Assembly: GCF_023151555.2 (NCBI RefSeq)
Contig: NZ_CP100425.1
Span: 1,302,001 to 1,366,000, forward strand
From: Photobacterium sp. CCB-ST2H9
Lineage (GTDB): Bacteria > Pseudomonadota > Gammaproteobacteria > Enterobacterales > Vibrionaceae
Length of the DNA stretch: 64,000 nt
Direction: 5' to 3'
Below, piece after piece: positions 8,623 to 18,200 of the stretch (position 1 is the stretch's first letter; each line of letters starts with the position of its first letter). A model generated the notes under the pieces. That model was not told where the DNA came from and made no database searches. It saw only the letters and a list, made by a program, of their open reading frames with translations. A program made the translations under genes and the position numbers.

Positions 8623-9522
8623 GTGGCCCGATTGATTCCTTTTATTTTTGTATTGCTGTGGAGTACCGGCTTTATCGGTGCCCGTTTTGGTTTGCCCTAT
8701 GCGGAACCTGCAACCTTCCTGTTCGTCCGGATGCTGGCAAATATCGCCATTTTCGCTGTGCTGGCCTTGTTGCTGAAGTCTTCACTGCCGACAGGCAAAG
8801 CCCGGTTCCATTGCTTCATGACAGGGATGCTGATTCACGGACTGTACCTGGGCGGGACTTACTACGGGATTTACCTCGGGATGCCTGCGGGTTTGTGTGC
8901 GTTGCTGGTCGGGTTACAACCGGTGTTAACGGCAATCATACTGATGCTTCTGGGGCAGGAACGTCTGGTGCTGTCGCAATGGCTGGGGTTGTGTCTGGGA
9001 ATTCTGGGTATTTCCCTGGTTTTACAGGGCAATATGAGCTGGCAGCAGGACTCGCATCAACTGGCGGCTTATGCCTGTGCCGGATTGGCCTTGCTGGGGA
9101 TCACGCTGGGCACACTGTACCAGAAGCGCTATTGCAGTCAGGTCGATTTAGTCGGCGGTTCGCTTTATCAGTACATGATGGCGGCTATGGTGTTTGCACC
9201 AGTAATGCTCACTGCCGAAACCATGCAGATAGAATGGAACCTCACGTTTTCTCTGACACTGGCCTGGCTGGTGTTGGGTGTTTCGGTCACCGCTGTCTGG
9301 CTGCTGCTTTATATGGTGAAGCACGGGGAAGCTTCAAAAGTCGCGTCGACGTTTTATCTGGTGCCGCCGGTCACTGCGCTGGAAGCCTGGCTGGTGTTCA
9401 ATGAAACCTTTGATGCATTCAGCGCACTGGGTTTTGTACTGGCAGCCATGGCGGTTTATCTGGTGATGCGAAAACCTAAAAGCAAATTCACACCGGAAAA
9501 AGCCCTGACATCTGCCCGGTGA
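8623..9522 (+). CDS. EamA/DMT-family transporter
   Basis: About 299 residues with ten predicted membrane helices in two EamA halves (LIPFIFVLLWSTGFIGARFG opens the first). This is a drug/metabolite-type exporter of the inner membrane; the substrate is unknown but may be an amino acid or related amine, given the MocR regulator next door. The GTG at 8623 is chosen because AGAGG lies 5 bases upstream and because the protein then begins directly with the first helix. The open frame also runs from a GTG at 8587. The short basic C-terminal tail (RKPKSKFTPEKALTSAR) should be cytoplasmic. Confidence 0.88.
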   Translation: MARLIPFIFVLLWSTGFIGARFGLPYAEPATFLFVRMLANIAIFAVLALLLKSSLPTGKARFHCFMTGMLIHGLYLGGTYYGIYLGMPAGLCALLVGLQPVLTAIILMLLGQERLVLSQWLGLCLGILGISLVLQGNMSWQQDSHQLAAYACAGLALLGITLGTLYQKRYCSQVDLVGGSLYQYMMAAMVFAPVMLTAETMQIEWNLTFSLTLAWLVLGVSVTAVWLLLYMVKHGEASKVASTFYLVPPVTALEAWLVFNETFDAFSALGFVLAAMAVYLVMRKPKSKFTPEKALTSAR

Positions 9523-9630
9523 GGGGCTGGGAGAGGTGCAAGAAGAAGATCGTTTCTGATGAAAACCACAGCAAATTGGTATGGGTTGTATCAGATTGGC
9601 GATCATCTGCGCAGTCAGTTCAGTGGGGTA

Positions 9631-9659
9631 TTTACAACATCGAATCGGCTGGGTATTAT
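9631..9659 (+). promoter_or_regulatory. Sigma-70 promoter of tRNA-Ser
   Basis: TTTACA, then exactly 17 bases, then TATTAT. The -10 box ends 13 bases before the tRNA's first base, as expected for a short tRNA leader. Confidence 0.8.
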
Positions 9660-9672
9660 GCGCACCACTTAC

Positions 9673-9763
9673 GGAGAGATGGCTGAGTGGTTGAAAGCAC
9701 CGGTCTTGAAAACCGGCATACGTTAATAGCGTATCTAGGGTTCAAATCCCTATCTCTCCGCCA
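9673..9763 (+). tRNA. tRNA-Ser (anticodon UGA)
   Basis: 91 bases including an encoded CCA. The acceptor stem GGAGAGA (9673-9679) pairs with TCTCTCC (9753-9759), the D-loop is GGCTGAGTGGTTGAAAG-like, and the anticodon stem-loop CCGGTCTTGAAAACCGG gives TGA. There is a long variable arm, as in class II serine tRNAs, and a T-arm with GGTTCAAATCC. It has its own promoter and terminator. The DNA downstream of it is accessory in character, consistent with a tRNA integration hot spot. Confidence 0.98.
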
Positions 9764-9770
9764 CATTTAA

Positions 9771-9801
9771 AAAAACCGCTGAACTCTCAGCGGTTTTTTT
9801 T
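9771..9801 (+). terminator. Terminator of tRNA-Ser
   Basis: AACCGCTGA-ACTC-TCAGCGGTT stem-loop followed by a run of T residues, 8 bases after the CCA end. Confidence 0.92.
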
Positions 9802-9833
9802 CATCTGAATATTCGTAAGAACAGCGGCACGAT

Positions 9834-9960
9834 AGAGATAGGGTGAAGAACCCTAGATGGGGCAGACGGCGAGTCTTCAGCCGAGCGAAGCGAGACCACG
9901 TTGCCTTTCAGGCAGCGCCCGAAGGAGCGCGGATCGACGAGCACTGATTTCTTACATCAG
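9834..9960. repeat. Structured GC-rich element with inverted tRNA-Ser 3'-end copy
   Basis: Bases 9834-9856 match the reverse complement of the tRNA T-arm and acceptor segment (9735-9757) at 19 of 23 positions, with all mismatches in the loop. The following 100 bases hold further small hairpins: TGCCT-TTC-AGGCA, GCGC-CCGAAGGA-GCGC, and ACTGAT ... ATCAGT. There is no open reading frame of note. It may be a dispersed repeat, the scar of an integrating element, or a structured RNA. Confidence 0.5.
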
Positions 9961-9981
9961 TCAGGTCAATGTGTAACAACT

Positions 9982-10005
9982 TAAGCCACCGTTTTGGGTG
10001 GCTTA
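9982..10005 (-). terminator. Hairpin terminator of the leftward accessory operon
   Basis: Stem TAAGCCACC / GGTGGCTTA with a 6-base GTTTTG-type loop. It lies 18 bases beyond the stop of the minus-strand gene at 10024. Confidence 0.65.
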
Positions 10006-10023
10006 TCGTTAAGAATTAATCGT

Positions 10024-10263
10024 TTAATTCTTTATTTTTTCTCTCATTCTGAGCTGAATTAACTTCTCAAAGTTTGCTCCAAAAACCAGTCCTAAAGCAA
10101 AGGTCATAAGAGATACTTCTAATCTGGAGTTAAGAAATAGTATGACCAATAAATAAACTAAAGCTGTGATCGTAATGAGGAAAAGGCACTGTTTTTTTGA
10201 AGTCCTTTGCCAGTCGTTTAATATTTTATCATCATGCCACTTTAATAATCTTCTGAAAATCAT
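10024..10263 (-). CDS. Small membrane protein, unknown function
   Basis: 79 residues from the Met at 10263, chosen because AAGGAA stands just before it; the frame is open from an ATG at 10284. Two hydrophobic helices are seen (LFLITITALVYLLVILFL and SLMTFALGLVFGANF), with a basic C terminus (LRMREKIKN), so it is probably a two-pass inner-membrane protein. It overlaps the end of the acyltransferase-like gene by about 30 bases and is the last gene of a three-gene AT-rich operon. I do not recognise the family. Confidence 0.65.
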   Translation of the reverse strand: MIFRRLLKWHDDKILNDWQRTSKKQCLFLITITALVYLLVILFLNSRLEVSLMTFALGLVFGANFEKLIQLRMREKIKN

Positions 10264-10876
10264 TTGATTTCCTTGTTTGATCAACCCAAGTACAGCCTCG
10301 TCGGTTAAGAAAGGCGATAGATTGTAAACTAGATTTCATCGTTTGCGGATCAGTGTTATCAATAGAGTATAATTTAGGTGTTTGATTGTTTCTCCAGTAG
10401 CTATCATTCGGTTGAGCGGCAGTAATTGGTATTGCTTCATCAACCTGATGAAATGGATAATTTAATTTGACTTTTAATCTAGACAATAAACTTATCCGTT
10501 GTATGGTGTAATATTTAGAAATGTTGTGAACAATACCAAAAGTATTTACTGCTGAAATCAAACCTAAGAGGATATCATTTCTTACTTGTTTTGGCGTTTC
10601 AACTGCAATAGCAAGACTGCAAAGTTCAGCAACAAGTACATCTTTTTCTATCTCATTTTGGAAATGAAAATAATTTTCGCATGGTAATTTTTGGTTTCTA
10701 AGGTGAATGCATAAATTTCCCACAACCTCGCTGTTTAACATCGCTATAACTGATGCTGAATGATCATCTGATAGCGATTTTGTCCCCCAGGCCCTTTGAT
10801 AGACACGTTTTGCTAATCTATGACCAATTTGGTATTCTTCTTGATCATAATTTGAGGTGATAAATTTTAATTTCAT
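10232..10876 (-). CDS. LuxI/thermostable-haemolysin-like N-acyltransferase
   Basis: 214 residues. The layout fits the GNAT-fold superfamily that includes LuxI autoinducer synthases, FeeM N-acyl amino acid synthases and the thermostable haemolysin family: an N-terminal RLAKRVYQRAWG segment, a hydrophobic strand (SASVIAMLNSEVVGNLCIHL), then the VAELCSLAIAVE segment matching the family's conserved Glu-containing strand. Such enzymes transfer fatty acyl groups from acyl-ACP or acyl-CoA to an amine; the product here is unknown. The start overlaps the stop of the diiron protein gene (ATGA), so the pair is translationally coupled. The DNA is clearly AT-richer than the neighbouring housekeeping genes. 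Confidence 0.55.
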   Translation of the reverse strand: MKLKFITSNYDQEEYQIGHRLAKRVYQRAWGTKSLSDDHSASVIAMLNSEVVGNLCIHLRNQKLPCENYFHFQNEIEKDVLVAELCSLAIAVETPKQVRNDILLGLISAVNTFGIVHNISKYYTIQRISLLSRLKVKLNYPFHQVDEAIPITAAQPNDSYWRNNQTPKLYSIDNTDPQTMKSSLQSIAFLNRRGCTWVDQTRKSNDFQKIIKVA

Positions 10877-11721
10877 GATTGAAACGATTTTTCGGTAAGT
10901 CTGTAATACATTGTGTGAATAAAGTTCATATTGTCGATAATTTCATTAAAATCTTTTTCTGTGTGTACAATACGATCAAATAGTTCAATATTGTCAATGG
11001 CATGGCCTTGATCTACAAGATAGTGGTAGTAAATGAATTTATGATCTTTGGGTGTGGTGTTTAAGCACTTATTCAATACATTTAATAAACCATATGATTC
11101 AGTCGCAATGAGGAGCTCCAAATAAAATGAGTACCCCAAAAATCCAATAGCGGGTAAGCGAGTTAGGCGATCATGTTGTGACCAGACGATTGCTTTTGTT
11201 TCAGGAAAAACATCATAAAGTGGGTCGATATCATTTTTTACACCAAGAGATATAATATCCTGTAGTGCCCATAATTCATGTCCCTCCTCTTCATCAATAC
11301 CATGCTCGATTAATTTTGTGAATTTATTCCCATGGCTGTTTGTGTCTTGGAGCTTTTCTTCGTTGAGTAAAGCTGTGAACATGTGTTCAAAACGGGTTGT
11401 GTAACTTGTGTGATACCATCCTTGAATAAAGTAATTTGATAAGGATTCCGTGTTAACTTTTCCAGATAACGAGAGCTGATTTACTAGACTTACATATTCT
11501 TGATGCAAAGATGTTGCATGTTCAATGATTCTTTTGGTGAAACCTGAAGAGTTATGCATTTTTTGTTTAAGTTTTAGTGTTTCTTCCTCAATTTGTTTTT
11601 CGGAAAGATTATCTAATATTGATGTTAGCTTATTTAATTTTCCTACCGTTTCCTCTTCGTGATGAAGGACAGATAAAATGTCAAATTTTGATTGGATTTC
11701 GTCATAAGATTGAATAGACAT
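10873..11721 (-). CDS. Haem-oxygenase-like diiron protein (HDO/TenA-like fold)
   Basis: About 282 residues from the ATG at 11721, chosen because AAGGAG lies upstream; the frame is open to 11883 but the extra N terminus looks non-coding. The protein is all-helical. Candidate metal ligands are the Glu/His pair in HGIDEEEGHELWALQDI, a Glu in LLIATESYG, and HYLVDQGHAIDNIELF, which has the His-x-x-Asp-x-x-x-His pattern of haem-oxygenase-like diiron oxidases. Members of this fold (UndA, SznF, CADD) carry out oxidative chemistry on fatty acids or amino acids. The first gene of an operon with an acyltransferase-like protein, which suggests a small lipid-amine pathway. The fold assignment is from pattern only. 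Confidence 0.55.
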   Translation of the reverse strand: MSIQSYDEIQSKFDILSVLHHEEETVGKLNKLTSILDNLSEKQIEEETLKLKQKMHNSSGFTKRIIEHATSLHQEYVSLVNQLSLSGKVNTESLSNYFIQGWYHTSYTTRFEHMFTALLNEEKLQDTNSHGNKFTKLIEHGIDEEEGHELWALQDIISLGVKNDIDPLYDVFPETKAIVWSQHDRLTRLPAIGFLGYSFYLELLIATESYGLLNVLNKCLNTTPKDHKFIYYHYLVDQGHAIDNIELFDRIVHTEKDFNEIIDNMNFIHTMYYRLTEKSFQS

Positions 11722-12204
11722 GATTAGTGCTCCTTGTGAATTTAAGAACATCTTATGTTTGCCGGCACGCCAAAGAACTTTCCTGTCATATTTTCTGGAA
11801 TTCTGTCGGAACCCAATTGAAAATGTAATGCACTTTTTTGCTTCAAAGAGAACTTCGCCGCAGAAAATTGAGTCTTTCATCATTTAAAGAGGGGATTTTC
11901 AAAATGAAGAAAATGTCCACTTGCCCTATCTTATGACTGGTGATGATTCAATAACTGAATCAATACAAACCCTCTATGCATGTGTAGTTCCCACTGCATC
12001 GAACGTTTTCAGTCCTTATGTCCTTTCTCAACGATAACCTCTTTTATCAAGGTTCCTCGGCACAAAATGCAAATGACTTTGTTGCTATTACACGAATAGG
12101 GTGACAAAGGACGTAAAAATTAATTTTCCTCGAAAAATAATTAACTTTTCTTTGCAGAACCGTCCATTAGAGAGCGTCGATAATGTAATCAAAAGGGATT
12201 AGCT
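11722..12204. other. AT-rich divergent intergenic region
   Basis: 483 bases between the leftward diiron operon and the rightward giant Rhs gene; no convincing gene is seen. A perfect 7-bp dyad TGATTCA-ATAAC-TGAATCA at 11944-11962 may be an operator. The region must hold promoters for both directions, but I cannot place them with confidence. An AAGGGA ribosome site precedes the Rhs ATG. Confidence 0.5.
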
Positions 12205-15200
12205 ATGGCTGTTGTCATCGGTGGTGCAGGTTTAGGTCATTATGATGTTCTTGGGCAAGCGGGGATTAAGCTGTCCAGCACCAAAGGGTTGAGTATCAAT
12301 GCATCCACGGGGAATCTGGTTGTTCAAAGTAACGATCAGACACTGGTCAGTCGGGGACTGGATTTATCGCTTGCCCGCACCTATAACAGCCAGGGCGCGA
12401 AAAACGATTTTGATGCCGATAACTGGCGTTTTTCTTTTGAGCGTCAGATTCGGATGGTTGGTTCAGATCTGCACCGGATTACCGGTGATGGTCATGTCGC
12501 GATTTTCAAAAAACAGGAAGATGGTTCATATCTTTCTGCGGCGGGTGGCGGTGCTCATGACACCATTGTCAAAGTCGGCAGCAACTGGGTTTATACGGAA
12601 GGCACCAGCGGGATTCGGGAAACTTATCAAAGTGCTGATGGCAAGCTGATCCACTCCGAAGATAAACACGGCAACCGGGTGAGTTACCGTTACAGCGGCA
12701 ACCGCCTGAGTGCGGTTTCAAACGCCAGCGGCGAAGAACTGCGTTTTGTCTACAACAGTAAAGGGCAGTTAACCCGCCTGGACAGCTATACCCAAGTTGA
12801 AGGCAAGCTGACACACTCCCACAGTAAAGTTCACTACAGCTACGATTCAAAAGGCCGCTTAAGTCAGGTCAAAGTTGACTTGTCCCCTGAAGATAAGTCG
12901 ATTACGGACGGGAAAGTTTTCACCACGACTTATACCTATCAGGATGCGAACAGTTATCTCCTGAAGTCAATTCAAAAGAGCGATGGCAGTCAGGTCAGTT
13001 TCAGTTATCAGACCGTCGGCGGAAAAAGCCGCCTGAGTAAAATTGATGACAACGGTGTTGTGACCTTACTGAATTATCAGACCAACCGCGGGAATGGTCA
13101 TCAGCTGCAAATCACCGATAACAATGGTGAAGTCTGGTTTTACCAGCATGATGACAAAGGCCGTCTGGTGTCTGTGTTGTCTCCGGCGGTTGATTATCAG
13201 GGAGATGTGAATAATCTGCCGCGTGAAAACGGGCAGGTACAGGGACAGGTCACCTATCAGTATGACGATCAGGATAACCTGATTCTGGTCCGGGACAGTG
13301 CCGGGAAAACAATTCAGAACAAGTACGATGCACAGGGCAATTTAACGGAATCGACCCGCAACGGTGTGCTGTACCTGAAACATGAGTACCAAAATAATCT
13401 GCTGGTCGCCAGCCATCAGTATGCCGGTGGTAAGGTGGCGTCGAGTGCTTACTTTGTGTATGACAAGCAAAACCTGCGCTTTGAAGTCTCTTCAGCCGGT
13501 ACCGTGACTGAATACCAGTACAATGGCTTCGGTCAGCGGACCTCAATGCGGCGCTATCTGGACACTGCTTTGCAGGCGACTAAACTGCCTGAGCTGGCGG
13601 CTTTGACGACTTGGGCAAGCAAGCAAAATAAACAATCGACGGAGCTGACAGAATACACCTATCAGCGGGGTGAATTGCACACGCAAACCACTTATCACCG
13701 GCTGGATACCGCGGGCCGCGGCGATACGATTCATGATCTGCAAATCACGTCATCCGGCTATGACTTTGCCGGATTCAGAACAACGAACCGCGGCGTGACC
13801 ATTGATGGCAAACATGTGGGCGGCAACGGACGGGGTCTGACGGTCACGGTTGTCGATGCCAGTAACAAGCTGATCTCGACCAAAACTTTCGATACCTATG
13901 GCAAGGATGATGCCTCGGCACAGCTTGTGGCACATCTGAAAACGCTGAAAGCGACCACTGCCGGTCTTCAGATCATTGTCACTTCTTCTGATGAATGGAC
14001 AAACCGTCTGAATCAGGACGCAAAAAATGCGCTGAGTGGTCTGGGGATCAATGCGCAGACCCTGAAGCATGCAGAAACCCGCAGTGCTTTCATGGCGATT
14101 GCTGAAGCGAAAGACGGCAAGTGGGTGACGACCCATCAGGATTACCGCCCGCGTTTCCCTGAATCCACTGTGAATTATACCTTGTCCAATGCCGAGCATG
14201 TGCGGACGACCTATGATGCCTTCGGCAATCTGATTGGCACCCAAACGCTGACCGGTGATATCAAATCGGGCCGACTGGATGTGAAGTCAACCACCACTCA
14301 GGTTTTTGACGGATTAAATCGCATTACCAGCACCACTGATGCCGCCGGGAACACTGTGGTGACTCAGTATCTGGATGCGAACCGGCAAGTGCTGGTGACC
14401 ACCGAGAATGGGGTCACGACAAGAAGAACTTTCAGCCAGCGTGGCGAACTGATCTCTGAAACCGTGAGCGCTGCCGGAGAGACGAGCCGTGAGCGTCATT
14501 ACATCTACAACAAAAGTGGCCAGCTTGTGGCGACACAGGAAGCCAACGGCAGTCTCAGCGCTGTGTTTTATGATGATGCGGGACGTCAGTGGATCACAGT
14601 GTCTGCTTCAGGGCAAATCACGGAATATCAGAGGGACAGTGAAGGCCGGATTATCCGTGAAATTCAGTACGACAGCAGTGTGAATACACAAAGCTGGCTG
14701 TCGGGCGGCCAGCTGACCGTGAGTGGGAAAGAAGTTCTTGGCCTGATTGATGCCACGCGGGCGCACCGGGTGATCCGCAGCGAGTTTGATGCACTGGGGC
14801 GCCTTTCCCGCACAATTGATGCTGAGCAGCAGGTGACAGAATACATCTACGATGATCTGGACCGGCAAATTCAGGTGCGTCATTACACCGAAGGTTATGC
14901 AAGCGCTGCCCGGGTGCTGAGCAGCCAGTATGACAATGCAGGACGACTGACGGAGCAGAAAGACGCCGACGGTTTCGTGAAACGCTTCAGTTACGATGCC
15001 TCCGGCAAGCTGATTGAAACCCGTCTTTACAAACCCCGCGGCGAGACGGTTTATCAGAACGGTCATGAAGTCGATTTAGGCAAATGGCAGGTGTACGCCA
15101 ACTCTCCGGCGGGTGCGACCATGACCCCGAGATACGACGCTGCCTACGGCGGCGAAGTGATCGATCTCCGTGGTTCAGGGATGTCAAACGGCTATCGCTT

Positions 15201-18200
15201 GGCAAATAACAATGCGAACGAAAGCTGGAAAAATACCGATATGGGTCTGTTGAGCTGGGATATGAATTACTCCCAGGACATGACGGTTTACATCAGCCTG
15301 CAAACGGAGAAAGGACATCGTTACATCCAGTACCATACGGGGACGGGTAGCAGCAGTATCAAGAACGGCTACGCGCACCATTACATCGGCAGCATTAACA
15401 ACGGGCAGTGGAATACCGTCACCCGTGATCTGGAAGCCGATCTGGCTGCGGTTGAACCGGGCAATAAAATTCTGCATGTAAACGCGTTTTTAATCCGCGG
15501 CACGGGCAGTATTGGTAAGGTTGCGCTTTCAGAAAAGGCGGCAGAAACGAGCGGTTTGGACAGTTATGACAGTTCGAATGTTTTCTATGACAGCCGCGGC
15601 CGTCAGCAGTACCTTCTGGATGAACAGGGCTTTCTGACCGAAACGCGCTATCTGGACGGCGGCAAGGAGAAGGTCACCTACCGTTACACGAATGCAGTGA
15701 CCAATCGGCAGGGCGGGATCGAAAGTATTCTGCAGCAGGCCGGCAGTGCGCAGCAAATTTCCCGGGACAAGTTTGATGCAGCCGGCAGACTCATTGCCAG
15801 CGTCAATCAGCATGGCATTGAGACACGCTATCAGTACGATGACGTGACGGGTCTGCTTCGCCAGCAAATCAGCGGCGCGAATACCAAAGATAGCCGCTCT
15901 GTCTATATGGACTATAACAAGTTCGGTGAGCTGACCGGACGTGTTGCTGTCGCGGGCAGTCAGGACTGGAAAACAGCCAATGTTTCCGCGCTGATTACGG
16001 CCCGGGGCAGTCAGTCGGTTTATAACACCATGGGCTGGAAAGTCAGCGACTATCATCCATCCACCGGTAAAACGAGCTATGCATATGACAAGTCCGGGCG
16101 GCTGATTCAGCAAACCGATGCGCTGGGCAATACAAAGAGCACGGTTTACACCGCATTCGGGCAAGTGAAACAACAGCTGGTGGCTGGCATTGTCAAATCT
16201 GAATTTGCCTATGATAAAGCGGGCCGGGTGCTGCGAACTGTGGATGGCGAGAAAGCCGTCACCAGTTACCTGTATAACAAGCAGGGCAAGCTGGGTTATC
16301 TGGTGAAGCAACACGTCAGTGATGCTTATTCCTCGTTTTTGTCCGGCTCGGGCAATCATATTTCCCGTGAAATCACGCAATACCGGTACGATGCGCGCGG
16401 GAATGTGGTCGAGCAGCGCGTCGCCAAAGATTATCGTGCAGGCAGCCGGATTTCCGGCGGGGATGAACTGTCGGATGTTCGTCAGCCGACAGTGCGTTAT
16501 CAGGCGCAGTGGTCCCGGAAATATGATCACATGGGCCGTGTGGTGAGCGAACTGGATGGCGCAGGTCGCGAGAAAATTGTGGATTACCTCCACGGTGGCC
16601 GCGTGAAAACGGTCAAGCTTTCCGGTGCATTGCAGGAGCGCATTGAACTGGATGCGCTGGGCCGGACGTTGTCACTGGCCAATGGCAAGGGCGAGACGAC
16701 GCGCTATGAGTATGACGATACCAGAAATCAGGTGACGGTAGTCTCGCCGGGCGGCATTCGTACCGTGACTGAAAAGAATGCCCATGGTGAAACAACATCG
16801 ATCACCGATGCTCTGGGTCATCGCCGTCTGTTCCATTACGACCATCAGGGTCAACTGCTCCGTTCAGAGTTTATTGCCGCCGGCAGTACCACGCCTGAAA
16901 TCCTCTCCCGCAAAGAATACGATGCCACCACTGGGTTGCTGAAATTCGACATCAATGCCGAAGGCACACGCACCGAGTACCGCTATAACGCGATTGGTCA
17001 GCAGTGGAAAGTGATCCGAGACGCGGACGGTGAAAAACTGTCAACTGAATACGGTTACGACAAGCAGGGTCAGCGGGTCTGGGAAAATACCGAAGATCAG
17101 CGGACCTATATCCGCTATGACAACAACGGCAGAAAAGTCCGGGTCGAGCAGGGGGGTGTGGCAACCCTCTTTACCTATGACGCCAATGGTCAGGTGCTGA
17201 AAACGGTTGAAGGGGCAGTCTCAGCCAGTGACCGGGTGCTTGAAGAGCGGGTCACTGAGTTCAGCTACGATGCAAACGGCAATCTGACCGGGAAACGAAT
17301 CAAATCAGGGGCCGACTGGTCGGGTTTGGCAAGCAGCCAGACGACGTTGTATCGTTACGACGGCTCCGGGAAAGTGCTGGAAAAGGCGACCGGTATCGGT
17401 GCCACGACGCGGTATGTCTATGATGCGCTGGGCCGGGTCAGATATGAAATCAACGCGCTGAACTATGTCACCCAGTTTGACTACGACGCTGCGAACCGGG
17501 TGGTGAAAACAACGCGGTTCAGCAAAGCGGTTGCACCTCAGTCGTCCTGGACGGAAGCGAGCCTGAAAGCAGCTATTGCTGCCGATCCGACAAAAGACAG
17601 AAGCACCGAAACCCGTTATGACAATGAAGGCCGGGTTGCCTTCGAGATCGATGAAAAAGGGTATGCGACGGGCTATTTGTATAATGCGAACGGCCAGGTA
17701 ATTACGACCACTCAGTACCAGAAGACGGTGAAAGAGGCGAACTGGAACACGGCTGCTTCAGGCAACCGGATCAGTCAGTCGGTTTACGACGCCCATGGTC
17801 GTCTTCTGTATGCGATCGATGCGCAGGGGCGTATCAGTGAACGCGGTTACGATAAAGAAGGCCGTATTACCCATACCATCCGCTACAACACGGATTTCCA
17901 GCTGGCGGACCGTTCAGCCACGTCCGTAAATGCGCTGAAAACGCATTTGTCTCAGGAAGTTGAGGCGGGCCGGGTCAGCGCTGAGCTCAGTGTATATGAC
18001 CAGTTGGGACGCCTCCGGTTCGCGATGGATGGCGATGGCTTCCTGGTGGAATATCAGTACAACCGCCAGTCTCAGAAGAGCCGGAAGAAAGAATATGTCG
18101 ACAACTCGGCTGTCCGGAACGCATTGAATGACATTCGTAAAGGCAGTGCGACGGCCTCCGAATATGCCGTATTCCTGCAACTTACAGAGAGCCTGCAAAG

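Noticed and set aside
15529..16593. 354-codon leftward open frame inside the Rhs gene
   Set aside because: Shadow of the YD-repeat coding strand; low-complexity His/Ile/Arg composition, no ribosome site, no family resemblance.
12685..18100. Tandem-looking DNA repeats as a possible CRISPR or satellite
   Set aside because: Repeats are degenerate at the DNA level and in register with protein YD repeats; no fixed spacers.
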